64,000 nucleotides of DNA from assembly GCF_007746075.1 (NCBI RefSeq), contig NZ_CP036339.1:3935786-3999785 (forward strand). The letters run 5' to 3'. Source of the DNA: Lacipirellula limnantheis. Its GTDB lineage: Bacteria; Planctomycetota; Planctomycetia; Pirellulales; Lacipirellulaceae. The translations under genes and the position numbers were made by a program. Under the pieces are notes generated by a model. It saw only the letters and a program-made list of their open reading frames with translations, was not told where the DNA came from and made no database searches. Shown piece by piece: positions 44,284 through 53,644 of the stretch (position 1 is its first letter; every line of letters starts with the position of its first letter).

Positions 44284-45228
44284 ATGGGCCTGTTCGACAA
44301 ATTCAAACGCGGTCTCACCAAGACCGTCAAGATTCTCAACACCGACGTCCGCGACCTCTTCAAGAGCGAGGGGCGGCTCATCGATGACGAGTTTCTCGAC
44401 GAGATGCGGGCGATCTTGTTCAAGACCGACATGGGCTTCGTCTCGGCTGAGGAGATTGTGGCCGAGGTCGCCAAGAACTTTCGCGGCCGCGTGGTGCAGC
44501 TGGAGGACGTCGTCCGGACCTGGAAGGCGAAGCTCGGCGAGCTGATGCGGCAGGACGCCTCGCCGATTCGGTTCGCCGCGAGCGGGCCGACGGTGATCAT
44601 GGTCTGCGGCGTCAACGGCGCCGGCAAGACGACCTCGATCGCCAAGCTGGCCGCGATGTTTAAGTCGGAAGGCAAGAGCGTACTGCTGGGGGCGGGCGAT
44701 ACCTTTCGCGCCGCGGCCGTCGAGCAGCTGACGATCTGGTCGCAGCGGCTGGGGACCGAGATCGTCACCGGCGATCCGGGCGCCCATCCTGCGTCGGTCG
44801 CCTATCGAGCCGTCGAGCAGGCGGTCGCGAAGCAGATTGACGTCTGCATCGTCGACACGGCCGGGCGACTGCAAACGCAGAAGAACCTGATGGCCGAGCT
44901 GACGAAGATTCAGACCTCGATCCGCAAGCTGGTTCCCGAGGCGCCGCATGAGGTGCTGCTGGTGCTCGACGCCACGACCGGCCAGAACGGCGTGAGCCAG
45001 GCGGCAAACTTTACCCAGTCGGTCGATTGCACTGGCATCGTGCTGGCGAAGCTCGATGGCACCGCGAAGGGGGGCGTCGTCGTGGCGATCCGCCAACAGG
45101 TCGGCCTGCCGGTGAAGTACGTCGGCGTGGGCGAAAAGGCCGAGGATTTGGCTCTTTTCCAGCCGGAGGAGTTCGTCGACGCGCTGTTTGCCGACATCGA
45201 AGCGAAGGCCCCCGGCGCCGCAGGTTAG
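44284..45228 (+). CDS. ftsY: Signal recognition particle receptor FtsY
   Basis: This 314-residue GTPase is the SRP receptor, delivering nascent membrane proteins to SecYEG. G1 is GVNGAGKTTSIAKLA, the DTFRAAAVEQL motif follows, G3 is DTAGRLQTQKNLMAEL and G4 is AKLDGTAKGG, with the C-terminal PVKYVGVGEKAEDL. The N-domain begins MGLFDKFKRGLTKTVKIL, which fixes the start at 44284; the in-frame upstream extension is low-complexity. It lacks a long acidic A-domain, as in many non-enterobacterial FtsY proteins. Confidence 0.95.
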   Translation: MGLFDKFKRGLTKTVKILNTDVRDLFKSEGRLIDDEFLDEMRAILFKTDMGFVSAEEIVAEVAKNFRGRVVQLEDVVRTWKAKLGELMRQDASPIRFAASGPTVIMVCGVNGAGKTTSIAKLAAMFKSEGKSVLLGAGDTFRAAAVEQLTIWSQRLGTEIVTGDPGAHPASVAYRAVEQAVAKQIDVCIVDTAGRLQTQKNLMAELTKIQTSIRKLVPEAPHEVLLVLDATTGQNGVSQAANFTQSVDCTGIVLAKLDGTAKGGVVVAIRQQVGLPVKYVGVGEKAEDLALFQPEEFVDALFADIEAKAPGAAG

Positions 45229-45448
45229 TGCGCGCGACGGCCGCTGGCCCCGGCCGTGACGGCGGCCTGCCGGCATACGGCTGCTACAGCCGACAAGGTT
45301 TCGCGCGCCGCGCGCTGGCAGTCGCGCGATTGGCCCGCTTCGGCTCGGCTTGGCAGCGGCTCGGAGTCGATAGGAGCATTTGGCGGCCCACCTAGCCCAC
45401 CTTGCCGCTCCCGCCGCGACTCGATTTCCCCCCCACGGAGGCCTCTCC

Positions 45449-46777
45449 ATGCGCAAGCGTTCGCTAGCGTTCCTCACCGCCGCGAGCATTTCCTACGGAC
45501 CGTTCGCGTTCGGGGCGAATCCGGGGACCGTCGAGCCCGTGGCGTTCCAAAGCGACGCGTACTATCGACAGGGCGATGAGTTCTTGGCCTCGACCCCGGT
45601 GACGACCGCCAGCGTCAGCAGCGCCAGCGACTGCTGCGAACCATCCTGCGCCGACCCGACCTGCAGCGACGACGTCGCGTGCGGCGACGGCTGCGCGGCG
45701 GGCGGGTTGTTTAGCGGCTGCGGCTTGGCCGGGCCGGTGGAATCGCTGTCGCTGGCGAGCCTGATGGGTCTCAGCGACGACTCGGCGATCGAGGTCGGCG
45801 GCTGGACGAACATCGCCTACTACAACAAGAACATCCCGCTGTCGCAGAACTTCGACGACCTCTTGTCGTTCGACGACATCCCCGACCATGCGAACCTCGC
45901 CCAGCAGTGGTTCTACATCGGCAAAGTGGCCGACGGGTCCGGCGGTCGCGACTTCGGCGGTCGCATCGACTTGATCTACGGCACCGACGCCCAGAAGACG
46001 CAAGCCTTCGGCAACCCCGGCGCGGGGGTGCGCGGCTTCGGCTTCTACGACGCCTCGCTCGACCACGGCTACTACGGCTGGGCTATCCCCCAGGCCTACA
46101 TGGAAGTGGCCAACGGCGACCTGTCGACGAAGGTCGGCCACTTCTTCACCCCCATCGGGTACGAAGTGATTCCGGCGACCGGCAACTTCTTCCATAGCCA
46201 CTCGTACACGATGTTCAACAGCGAGCCGTTTACTCACACCGGCGCCCTGTCGACCTACACCGGGTTCGAAGCGTTGACCCTGTACGGCGGCTGGACGGCG
46301 GGCTGGGACACCGGCTTCGACAACCTCGACGGCGGCAGCAACTTCCTCGGCGGCTTCGCCGCGAACATCAACGAGAACGTCACCTTCACCTACCTCAACA
46401 CCTGGGGCAACTTCGGTTGGCGCGGCGGCAAGGACAGCTACTCGCACAGCATGGTGCTCGTGGCCAAGGTGACGGATAAGTTGCAGTACATCGCCCAAAG
46501 CGACGTGCTCGACGCGACCCCGAACCCCAACGCCGGTCAACGCGACACGGTCGGCCTCAACCAATACTTGCTGTACGCGTACAGCGACATCATTGGCATC
46601 GGCGGTCGCTGCGAATGGTGGAAGGACGACGGCACGTCCTACAACGAAATCACCGGCGGCGTGAACGTCAAGGCGCTCTCGAACCTGGTCTTCCGTCCCG
46701 AAATTCGCCACGACTGGGCGCCCGGGGCCGACCTCGACCAAACGACCGCCGCCATCGACGCCATCCTGACTTACTAA
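45449..46777 (+). CDS. BBP2-type outer-membrane porin
   Basis: This 442-residue exported protein has a signal peptide and, near residues 65-95, a cysteine-rich segment (CCEPSCADPTCSDDVACGDG). A long region of alternating aromatic strands follows (WTNIAYYNKNIPLSQNFDDL, TKVGHFFTPIGYEVIPATGN, TFTYLNTWGNFGWRGGKDSY), typical of BBP2/OmpL-like beta-barrels expanded in planctomycetes. It ends in a strand (TAAIDAILTY) with a terminal aromatic residue, consistent with barrel insertion. GGAGG lies 7 bases before ATG 45449. A strong hairpin follows the gene. Confidence 0.82.
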   Translation: MRKRSLAFLTAASISYGPFAFGANPGTVEPVAFQSDAYYRQGDEFLASTPVTTASVSSASDCCEPSCADPTCSDDVACGDGCAAGGLFSGCGLAGPVESLSLASLMGLSDDSAIEVGGWTNIAYYNKNIPLSQNFDDLLSFDDIPDHANLAQQWFYIGKVADGSGGRDFGGRIDLIYGTDAQKTQAFGNPGAGVRGFGFYDASLDHGYYGWAIPQAYMEVANGDLSTKVGHFFTPIGYEVIPATGNFFHSHSYTMFNSEPFTHTGALSTYTGFEALTLYGGWTAGWDTGFDNLDGGSNFLGGFAANINENVTFTYLNTWGNFGWRGGKDSYSHSMVLVAKVTDKLQYIAQSDVLDATPNPNAGQRDTVGLNQYLLYAYSDIIGIGGRCEWWKDDGTSYNEITGGVNVKALSNLVFRPEIRHDWAPGADLDQTTAAIDAILTY

Positions 46778-46849
46778 CTAACCAGTCAGCCCGCTCGCGC
46801 GGCTCCACCGAACCGCCACGGCGGAACGCGACAACTCGAAAGCTCTCGA

Positions 46850-46883
46850 CCGGCGGCCGAACTCTAACGAGTTCGGCCGCCGG
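46850..46883 (+). terminator. Strong hairpin after the porin gene
   Basis: CCGGCGGCCGAACT-ctaacg-AGTTCGGCCGCCGG is a perfect 14-bp stem with a 6-base loop, about 70 bases after the porin stop codon. No clear T-tract follows. Confidence 0.55.
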
Positions 46884-47352
46884 CGTTCTACGTCAGTGCC
46901 CTTCGAGTAACGCACAGGCCCTTCATTGACCGGTGCCTGCGCTGTGCCAAGTCGCGTGCACTGCCTGCGCGGCAGCGAGGCAGCGGTTTGCCTAGCCGCG
47001 CATCACGATTTGTGCAGAAGCCGGGCATTGACGGCCTTGTTCTCAATGGCAGCCGCATCGGCTCGCACCACTTCGAATCCCGTAACACTTGGTGAAATAG
47101 AGACTTGCAACTTTCTTAATCGAATCACGCATCGCTGGCACGGCAGTTGCTTTCACCCTCAACGGCTAGCTAAGACTGGCTCCTCACGCTGCAGGGATCG
47201 CAGCCGTGCGGCGCCATAAAAGAGTGCAGCCGCGTCGAGCGTCGCCGAGTTTCCGGCGACTCTACAAACTAACCACAGCGATCAGGCTTACTGATCGCCG
47301 CAGCGACTTTGAAGGATTCGACTCTTGCCTGGGTCGGACTGATGTCCCACAA

Positions 47353-47390
47353 GGCTTGGCGGCGTTTTGCCGCCTACACGCCGCCAAGCC
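47353..47390. repeat. Loop-conserved hairpin, copy 1
   Basis: GGCTTGGCGGCG pairs perfectly with CGCCGCCAAGCC around the loop TTTTGCCGCCTACA. Two related hairpins follow within 300 bases. Confidence 0.65.
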
Positions 47391-47471
47391 GGGACGTCAA
47401 TTTGCAGGGCTGAGACCACGGATCTGCCGGCCTCCGCCCGCAATGCCAGAGAAACAGTCCACGCCCCTTTT

Positions 47472-47509
47472 GGCTTGGGCGAGCAATGCCGCCTCCGCTC
47501 GCCCAAGCC
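47472..47509. repeat. Loop-conserved hairpin, copy 2
   Basis: GGCTTGGGCGAGC pairs perfectly with GCTCGCCCAAGCC around the loop AATGCCGCCTCC. It shares the GCCGCCT loop core with copy 1 while its stem sequence differs. Confidence 0.65.
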
Positions 47510-47621
47510 GGGGTCGGGGCTCCACGGAGTCCCACTTCTTTGAACAGACGCTCGTCACGTGTCGAACCCGACCAATTCTTTCGGCAGCCGTTGGAACTCG
47601 GCTCTCCCGTACCGTCCATTA

Positions 47622-47683
47622 GGGTACCCCAATGGCTCGCGGCGTGCTTTTCCGCCTAAGTGCGCCCGAGCCGGGGTATCCCC
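47622..47683. repeat. Loop-conserved hairpin, copy 3 (imperfect)
   Basis: GGGTACCCCAATGGCTCGCG then GCGTGC pairs imperfectly with GTGCGCCCGAGCCGGGGTAT then CCC around TTTTCCGCCTAA. The CCGCCT loop core is kept and the outer stem is longer. Confidence 0.5.
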
Positions 47684-47882
47684 TATCGAGTAGCGGCAGC
47701 TGACCGACGGAGAGACGGCGAAAGCGATCACTGCGAAGCCGAACATCGACTTTTTGAATGAGCGCGATTTTCCGCCCCTGGGATGTTCTCCATGGCGCAA
47801 CTCCTTTACGATAGAGCGTCTACGGAATGGCCAGCGACGGCCAACTCTTCAGCCCCTGCCTGGTAGACAATCTGCGCTCCTC

Positions 47883-48230
47883 ATGAAGTTGATCATCGCC
47901 GTGATCCAGCCGAGTAAGCTGGAGGACGTGAAAGCCGCCCTCTCGGAAGTCGAAGTGGTTCGCTTAACGATCATGGACGTCCAAGGCTTTGGGCGACAGA
48001 AGGGCCAGACTGAGGTCTATCGCGGCCGCGAAATTTCGGTGAACCTGCTGCGCAAGGTCCAGCTCCAGATCGCCGTCAACGATGCGTTTGTGGAGCCAAC
48101 GATCAACGCCATTATCAAGGGCGGAAGGACCGGCGAAAGCGGACAGATCGGCGACGGCAAGATTTTCGTGCTGCCGCTGGACGATTGCATTCGCATCCGC
48201 ACGGGCGAACGCGGCCCGGAAGCGATTTAG
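47883..48230 (+). CDS. P-II family nitrogen regulatory protein
   Basis: This 115-residue trimeric signalling protein starts [20 protein letters not shown] and contains [20 protein letters not shown] (T-loop) and [13 protein letters not shown] (B-loop), then RIRTGERG. Tyr46 of the T-loop is present, but the position of the uridylylated Tyr51 in enterobacterial GlnB is Ile here (RGREI rather than RGAEY). The family normally senses 2-oxoglutarate, ATP and ADP to tune nitrogen metabolism. No glnA, amtB or glnD gene is nearby, so its partner is unknown. ATG at 47883 fits the family start. Confidence 0.88.
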   Translation: MKLIIAVIQPSKLEDVKAALSEVEVVRLTIMDVQGFGRQKGQTEVYRGREISVNLLRKVQLQIAVNDAFVEPTINAIIKGGRTGESGQIGDGKIFVLPLDDCIRIRTGERGPEAI

Positions 48231-48300
48231 AGACGATTACACGCCAAGTCGAGGCCCTCGCTAGGCGGATTGAGCGGTGGAAACTACGATCAATGGCTCA

Positions 48301-48374
48301 GCGCCCGTAGCTCAGTTGGATAGAGCAGCAGATTTCTAATCTGCGGGCCGCAGGTTCGAGTCCTGCCGGGCGTA
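48301..48374 (+). tRNA. tRNA-Arg, anticodon TCT
   Basis: The sequence folds as a normal cloverleaf. The acceptor stem is GCGCCCG/CGGGCGT, the D-arm contains AGCTCAGTTGGATAGAGC, and the anticodon stem-loop GCAGA-TTTCTAA-TCTGC has anticodon TCT. The T-arm is CAGGTTCGAGTCCTG. The discriminator base is A, and CCA is not encoded. It reads AGA arginine codons. Confidence 0.93.
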
Positions 48375-48445
48375 TTCGCGTGCCGTCGTGGTCCCCGCGC
48401 GAGGCTTATGGCGGGCGCAATGTCATTCTCCCCAGCGGGTTCATT

Positions 48446-48808
48446 ATGCCGATCAACTCTTACGCCAAAGATGACATTCTCACCATTCGGATTCTCGACG
48501 AACGACTGATCGACCCGGAACAGCTGAAGCGGCTGTTCGATGATTTGTACGCGCTACTGGGGAAGAGCGAGGAACAACAAGTGGTGCTCGACTTCGGCAG
48601 CGTCAAATTCATGGCCTCGGCGATGCTGGGCAAGCTCGTGGCAATGAAGAAAAAGTGCGACGAGTTCAAGGCAAAGCTCAAGCTGTGCAGTGTCTCGCCC
48701 GAAATCCTCGAAGTCTTCAAGATCACAAAACTCAACAAAGTCTTCGATATCCAGAGCGACGACGCCGCCGCGCGAAAGTCGTTTACGAAGCGCGGATTCT
48801 TTGGATAG
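48446..48808 (+). CDS. STAS-domain protein (anti-sigma-factor antagonist type)
   Basis: This 120-residue protein has the STAS layout of alternating strands and helices: ILTIRILDERLIDPEQLKRL, QQVVLDFGSVKFMASAMLGK and SVSPEILEVFKITKLNKVF. Ser58 in FMASAML aligns with the phosphorylated serine region of SpoIIAA/RsbV. It probably takes part in partner switching with a serine kinase. No kinase or sigma factor is adjacent. ATG at 48446 gives the typical family N-terminus. Confidence 0.82.
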   Translation: MPINSYAKDDILTIRILDERLIDPEQLKRLFDDLYALLGKSEEQQVVLDFGSVKFMASAMLGKLVAMKKKCDEFKAKLKLCSVSPEILEVFKITKLNKVFDIQSDDAAARKSFTKRGFFG

Positions 48809-48992
48809 GCGATCCAATGCGGACGATCGAGGCGCCCGGCGCCTCGTTGCGGGTCATCGCCTCCAGCTCGCGTGCGAGCATAATTGCCCCAAATGCATGA
48901 TATGCAGCCATTTGAGTGCTGCATCGCGTTCGGTCCGCAAATTGCACTGCCGACGCTCCGGCAGGCGGCAGTCTGCATATTGGGTCGAAGCC

Positions 48993-49748
48993 GTGTCCAC
49001 AACCGTCCGTCGTCGCGTCGTTCGGCGCGAAGCGATTCGCCTCGCTCGCCAATCCTTCCTCGTTGCCGCCCTGTTCTTTGCTGGAAACGCCGCCTCGTAC
49101 GCCGTTCAGCCGCAACGATCGGACGATAGCGTCAGGCAACCGACCACCATGTCGGCACGACTTAGTCGGACTGTGGGGCCGCGTCGCCTATCAGCAGAGA
49201 TGTTCAAAACCGGCGCGGTGACGACTGCTGCCCAGACTCCGCCAACGACAATGGCGGCATGGGTCACTGACCGAGCAGCGGTTGATCTGCGCGATGCGAT
49301 CCTCGTCTCAAGCCGCGCAATTCCAAGTCGCGAGACGCTCAATTCGATCGCTGAAAAGCAGCCAAGTTCTTTGTCGATGATCGAGCGCCGCGCTCGGTCG
49401 GGACGATCGTCGACGCGGGCGAAGATTACATTTGCAACTTCGCCAGTTGAGACGATCCAGCTAAGCCTTAACGAGGCTAACTCGAAAACCGCTGCGGGAC
49501 ATCTGCCTTCTTCATGGCCTGCGCACGTCGCTGCGGAAGCCCTCAGCTCAAGCTCGCCAGGCGAAGCTGGTAGCTCGCTCCATCGCCACGCCGTGTTTTC
49601 CGCGACGGCGGTCGTCGAGCCCGTGAGTCATGTGCTAACGGGGCGACCGCCAGCAACGTTCGACGTCACGGCGGACCAGACCTCGATCTCGCCGCCCGTT
49701 CTGCGCGGACCCGCCATCGACGCCGGCGCTCTTCGTCCGCGGTGGTAA
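48993..49748 (+). CDS. Possible exported protein of unknown function
   Basis: This 251-residue frame starts at GTG 48993 with a basic N-terminus (VSTTVRRRVVRREAIRLARQ) and one hydrophobic segment (SFLVAALFFAGNAASYAVQP), which would be a signal peptide. The rest is Ser/Thr/Ala-rich and without recognised motifs. No ribosome-binding site is clear, and longer in-frame starts upstream read implausible protein. It may be real, but the evidence is limited. Confidence 0.42.
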   Translation: MSTTVRRRVVRREAIRLARQSFLVAALFFAGNAASYAVQPQRSDDSVRQPTTMSARLSRTVGPRRLSAEMFKTGAVTTAAQTPPTTMAAWVTDRAAVDLRDAILVSSRAIPSRETLNSIAEKQPSSLSMIERRARSGRSSTRAKITFATSPVETIQLSLNEANSKTAAGHLPSSWPAHVAAEALSSSSPGEAGSSLHRHAVFSATAVVEPVSHVLTGRPPATFDVTADQTSISPPVLRGPAIDAGALRPRW

Positions 49749-50006
49749 GTCAGCAACTCCAGAAATAGCGCAGACTCCGCCTGGGGTAAAATGGTATTCT
49801 CACGTGGCGGGCGGCGGTTGCGCGCCGATTGCGCACCTATTGCACGGCAGATAGGCCATTGCGGCCATCATCCGGAGTAGATCTGGCCGTTTTCGCTGCT
49901 TCCCGCGACGGCGCGTTAATTGCGTACCGAACCTATTTGGCAGAGGCTTTTCTCCGCCGGCGTCGTGAATGTCTTCTGAATTTCGCTCGCAACGCAGAAG
50001 TTCGCC

Positions 50007-51533
50007 ATGTCCACTGATGTTGCCCTCGCCGCCTCTCGATCGCGCTCCATGAAGTCGTCTGAAACGGTAAAAATCCCGGGTATTGGGTTCGACGCCTACG
50101 ATGTGGGCGATTTCTATGACGAAATGTTCGACGGCGAGCGCCAGCCACGCGCGCACTATAGAGCGCTGTTCGAGCGATTTTGGCACCTCCGCGCTGACGA
50201 ACTTGAACGGCGCCAGATGGCGGCGGAGCGGTCGATGCGGCGCCTGGGCATTACGTTCAGCGTCTACGGCGACCAGGAGGGATCGGAGCGGATTATTCCC
50301 TTCGACATCTGCCCGCGGATCATTCCGGAGCCCGAATGGCGTTGGCTGGAACGAGGACTGAAGCAGCGGATCGTCGCGCTGAACAAGTTTATCGATGACA
50401 TCTACCACAAGCAGTCGATCGTTCGCGACGGCGTGATCCCCGAATTCGTCGTGCGTAGCTGCGCGACGCTTCGGCAGCAGTGCATGGGTCTCGACCCGCC
50501 GATGGGGATTTGGTGCCATATTACTGGCGTCGATCTCGTGCGGGACCGTGAGGGGCAATTCTATGTGTTGGAGGACAACCTCCGCTGCCCGTCGGGCGTT
50601 TCCTACGTCTTGCAAAATCGCCAACTCATTAAGCAAACGTTTCCGCAGATATTCGAACAGGCACACGTGTTGCCCGTCGACGATTATTGCAGCCGGTTGC
50701 TCGACGCGCTCCAGGCGCAGATGATGCATCGCGTGCGGCAGCCGCATGTGGTGCTATTGACGCCGGGATCATTTAACTCCGCCTATTTCGAGCATTCTTA
50801 CCTGGCCCAGCAGATGGGGATTCCGCTCGTCGAAGGGCGAGATCTCGTGGTCCACGACAGTTACGTCTACATGCGGACCACCCGGGGATTCGAGCGCGTT
50901 GACGTCATCTATCGCCGGATCGACGACGATTTTCTCGATCCTCAGGCGTTTCGCCCCGACTCGATGTTGGGCGTTCCGGGACTGATGCAGGCGTATCGCG
51001 AAGGGCATGTCGCGCTGGCGAACGCTCCTGGCGCGGGCATCGCCGACGATAAGGTCGTGTACGCGTACGTCCCGCAAATCATTCGCTACTATCTCGACGA
51101 AGAACCGATTTTGCCCAATGTCGAAACATTCGTGTGCTGGGACGAAACGCAGCGAAATCACGTCCTGGCGAACCTGGACAAGATGGTGGTGAAACCCGCG
51201 AACGAGTCGGGCGGCTATGGGATGCTCATTGGGCCGCGCTCGACGAAGGAAGAGCAGGCGACTTTCGCCGATTTGATTCGGGCGAAGCCGCGCAATTACA
51301 TTGCTCAGCCCACGCTCAACCTGTCGCGCGTGCCGGTCCTGACGGAAAACGGCATGGAGGGTCGCCACGTCGACCTCCGGCCGTTCGTCGTGTACGGCAA
51401 GGAGATTTACGTTTTGCCGGGAGGACTCACGCGCGTGGCGCTCCGCAAGGGTTCGTTGGTCGTCAACTCCTCGCAAGGAGGCGGCAGCAAAGACACCTGG
51501 GTCATGTGCGACCGTTCGTCACCGGTGGCCTGA
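50007..51533 (+). CDS. Circularly permuted ATP-grasp protein (DUF404/DUF407)
   Basis: This 508-residue protein belongs to the circularly permuted ATP-grasp type 2 group. Distinctive segments are [54 protein letters not shown] and the C-terminal [20 protein letters not shown], then [14 protein letters not shown]-grasp enzymes ligate a carboxylate to an amine through acyl phosphate. It is the first gene of a three-gene cluster with the alpha-E and transglutaminase-like genes. The substrate is unknown. ATG at 50007 is the likely start. Confidence 0.88.
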   Translation: MSTDVALAASRSRSMKSSETVKIPGIGFDAYDVGDFYDEMFDGERQPRAHYRALFERFWHLRADELERRQMAAERSMRRLGITFSVYGDQEGSERIIPFDICPRIIPEPEWRWLERGLKQRIVALNKFIDDIYHKQSIVRDGVIPEFVVRSCATLRQQCMGLDPPMGIWCHITGVDLVRDREGQFYVLEDNLRCPSGVSYVLQNRQLIKQTFPQIFEQAHVLPVDDYCSRLLDALQAQMMHRVRQPHVVLLTPGSFNSAYFEHSYLAQQMGIPLVEGRDLVVHDSYVYMRTTRGFERVDVIYRRIDDDFLDPQAFRPDSMLGVPGLMQAYREGHVALANAPGAGIADDKVVYAYVPQIIRYYLDEEPILPNVETFVCWDETQRNHVLANLDKMVVKPANESGGYGMLIGPRSTKEEQATFADLIRAKPRNYIAQPTLNLSRVPVLTENGMEGRHVDLRPFVVYGKEIYVLPGGLTRVALRKGSLVVNSSQGGGSKDTWVMCDRSSPVA

Positions 51534-51586
51534 CGTCTGCACCACTCCAAGAGTTCGACAGTTCTTCTCATCGACTGCAAAAAGAC

Positions 51587-52603
51587 ATGCTCAGCCGCGT
51601 CGCCGAATCGATCTACTGGATGAGCCGCTACATCGAGCGGGCGGAGAACGTTGCGCGCTTCATCGCCGTCAACTTGAACCTCAATCTCGATATGCCTGGG
51701 GCCGGGGGGCAGCAGTGGTTGCCGCTGGTGGTGACCACCGGCGATCACGAGCAATTCGGCGAGCGCTACGAGACGGCCAGCAAGCAGAACGTGATTCGTT
51801 TTCTCACCTTCGATCGCGACAATCCGAATTCGATCATGTCGTGCGTGCGTGCGGCGCGCGAGAACGCCCGCGCCGTGCGCGAGAGCATTTCGTCGGAAAT
51901 GTGGGAGCATATCAACCGCTTCTACCTGCTGCTGCGGGAAAATAACGCCGAGGCGGCGGCGTACGAGGAGTCGTACGACTTCTTCGATCAGATCCGCTTC
52001 TCCGGGCAGCAGTTTATGGGGATCACGGACGCGACGATGACGCACGGCGAGGGCTGGCACTTCTGCCGCCTGGCGCGGCTGATCGAGCGGGCCGACAAGT
52101 CGTCGCGCATTCTCGACGTTAAGTATTTTATTCTGTTGCCGAGCCCTTCGGACATCGGGACGCCCTTCGACGACATCCAATGGTCAGCGCTATTGCGCTC
52201 GGCGAGTGCGCTGGAGATGTATCGCCAACGGCATGGCCGGCTTGAACCTGCCTCGGTGGTGCAGTTTTTGATTCTTGATCGTGAATTTCCGCGCGCTGTG
52301 CTCTACTGTTTGACGAAGGCCAACGAGTCGCTCCACGCGATTTCGGGCTCGGCGATCGGCGGCTTCGTCAATAAGCCTGAGCAGCAACTCGGGCAACTGC
52401 GGGCGGAGTTGGCATACACATCTTCACAGCAAATCATTGAGCGCGGACTCCATGAATTCGTCGATGATCTGCAGCGGCGGTTGAACGCGATCGGGGAGGG
52501 AATCTCCGACACGTTTTTCGCCATGCGGCCGCTGGAAATGGCGTTTCAGCGGCAAACGCCGTTCGGGCAATCGCAAGTTCAGTTGTCGACGGCGGCAGGG
52601 TAA
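51587..52603 (+). CDS. Alpha-E domain protein (DUF403)
   Basis: This 338-residue helical protein begins MLSRVAESIYWMSRYIERAE, the conserved start of the alpha-E (DUF403) family. It continues with WEHINRFYLLLREN and GWHFCRLARLIERADKSSRI, and has further conserved helices towards the C-terminus (QLRAELAYTSSQQI). It has no membrane segment. It almost always travels with the circularly permuted ATP-grasp gene, and lies 53 bases downstream of it here. The function is not established. Confidence 0.88.
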   Translation: MLSRVAESIYWMSRYIERAENVARFIAVNLNLNLDMPGAGGQQWLPLVVTTGDHEQFGERYETASKQNVIRFLTFDRDNPNSIMSCVRAARENARAVRESISSEMWEHINRFYLLLRENNAEAAAYEESYDFFDQIRFSGQQFMGITDATMTHGEGWHFCRLARLIERADKSSRILDVKYFILLPSPSDIGTPFDDIQWSALLRSASALEMYRQRHGRLEPASVVQFLILDREFPRAVLYCLTKANESLHAISGSAIGGFVNKPEQQLGQLRAELAYTSSQQIIERGLHEFVDDLQRRLNAIGEGISDTFFAMRPLEMAFQRQTPFGQSQVQLSTAAG

Positions 52604-52760
52604 ACGCTAGCGCGTCGGGATCAAATGATGCGGCGGCAGCAAAAGCCGTTTCGTCGAGGCCATCGTATGGAGTCCACTTGTTCGTTAGGCGGCTGGTTCG
52701 CAGAAGACGAGGCCCGCGGGTGCGGTGCGTTTCGTTCCACGTAAACAAGGCAGCCCGGTC

Positions 52761-53627
52761 ATGGAATTGGAAATCTCGCATTTGACAAGATACGAATTTT
52801 CAGACGCCGTATTTCTAGAACCACACGTGCTTCGCTTCCAGCCACGGGCCGATGGCGCCCAGACGCCGCTGGAGTTCTCGCTCGAGATCGATCCGCGTCC
52901 GGCCGGGACGTCAGCGGCGCTTGATTCGGCGGGAAACACGGTGACTCATGTCTGGTTTGACGGCCTGCACCGCACGCTGACAATCAACTCGCGGTCGACG
53001 GTGGAGATGCTGCGGGAGAATCCATTCGATTTCTTGCCCGACAACTGCCGTTCGCGGCTGCCGGTCTTCTACGCCGCCGAGTCGGACGCCCTACGGCCCT
53101 ACCTCCACCGCAATCCTCACGGCCTCGGTGCGCCAGATCAGATCGCGATCTTTGCATCGCGGATGCGGGACGCCGCGCGGGGCGAGTTGGTGCCGCTGCT
53201 AACTTCACTGAACAATACGATCTTCGATCGTTTGGAATCTGTGCATCGGCGGGAGCCGGGGGTCTGGTCGCCCGAACGAACTTGGCGCGAGAAGCGAGGA
53301 GCCTGCCGCGATTTAGCGGCACTGTTCATCGACGTGTGCCGGGCGCTCGGTATCGCGGCCCGTTTTGTCAGCGGCTACGAAGAGTCCGATGGATTGGGGC
53401 AGGGGGGCGAGCTTCACGCATGGGCGGAGGTTTACATCCCCGGCGCGGGTTGGCGTGGATACGATCCCTCGCGAGGCTTGGCCGTCGGTCAAAGCCATGT
53501 CGCCGTCGCGGCTTCCGCCACCGCCGCGGGGACGGCCCCAATTACCGGCACCTACCGCGGCTCGGGCGTGGCCTCTGAGTTTGAAACTGAAGTCCGCGTT
53601 GAACGTCGAATTGCGGCATTAGCCTGA
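52761..53627 (+). CDS. Transglutaminase-like cysteine protease/ligase family protein
   Basis: This 288-residue protein has the bacterial transglutaminase-like fold. An N-terminal beta domain starts LEISHLTRYEFSDAVFLEPH. The catalytic triad is Cys182 (RGACRDLAALFIDVCRALGI), His219 (ELHAWAEVYIPGAGWRGYDP) and Asp235. It completes the ATP-grasp/alpha-E/transglutaminase cluster. Such proteins may cut or form amide bonds. ATG at 52761 was chosen because the conserved N-terminal strand follows directly. The substrate is unknown. Confidence 0.88.
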   Translation: MELEISHLTRYEFSDAVFLEPHVLRFQPRADGAQTPLEFSLEIDPRPAGTSAALDSAGNTVTHVWFDGLHRTLTINSRSTVEMLRENPFDFLPDNCRSRLPVFYAAESDALRPYLHRNPHGLGAPDQIAIFASRMRDAARGELVPLLTSLNNTIFDRLESVHRREPGVWSPERTWREKRGACRDLAALFIDVCRALGIAARFVSGYEESDGLGQGGELHAWAEVYIPGAGWRGYDPSRGLAVGQSHVAVAASATAAGTAPITGTYRGSGVASEFETEVRVERRIAALA

Positions 53628-53644
53628 GGCCCTCGACCCGCGAC

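Larger units (their letters stand above)
46884..47882. other. Spacer with three related hairpins
   Basis: This 1-kb stretch before the P-II gene contains no defensible gene but carries a small family of hairpins at 47353, 47472 and 47622, described separately. The P-II promoter must lie in its last part but was not located. Confidence 0.5.

Noticed and set aside
45464..46741. 425-codon minus-strand frame inside the porin gene
   Set aside because: The plus strand encodes a signal peptide and beta-barrel with a good ribosome-binding site; the antisense product is an Arg/Val/Glu-rich low-complexity sequence.
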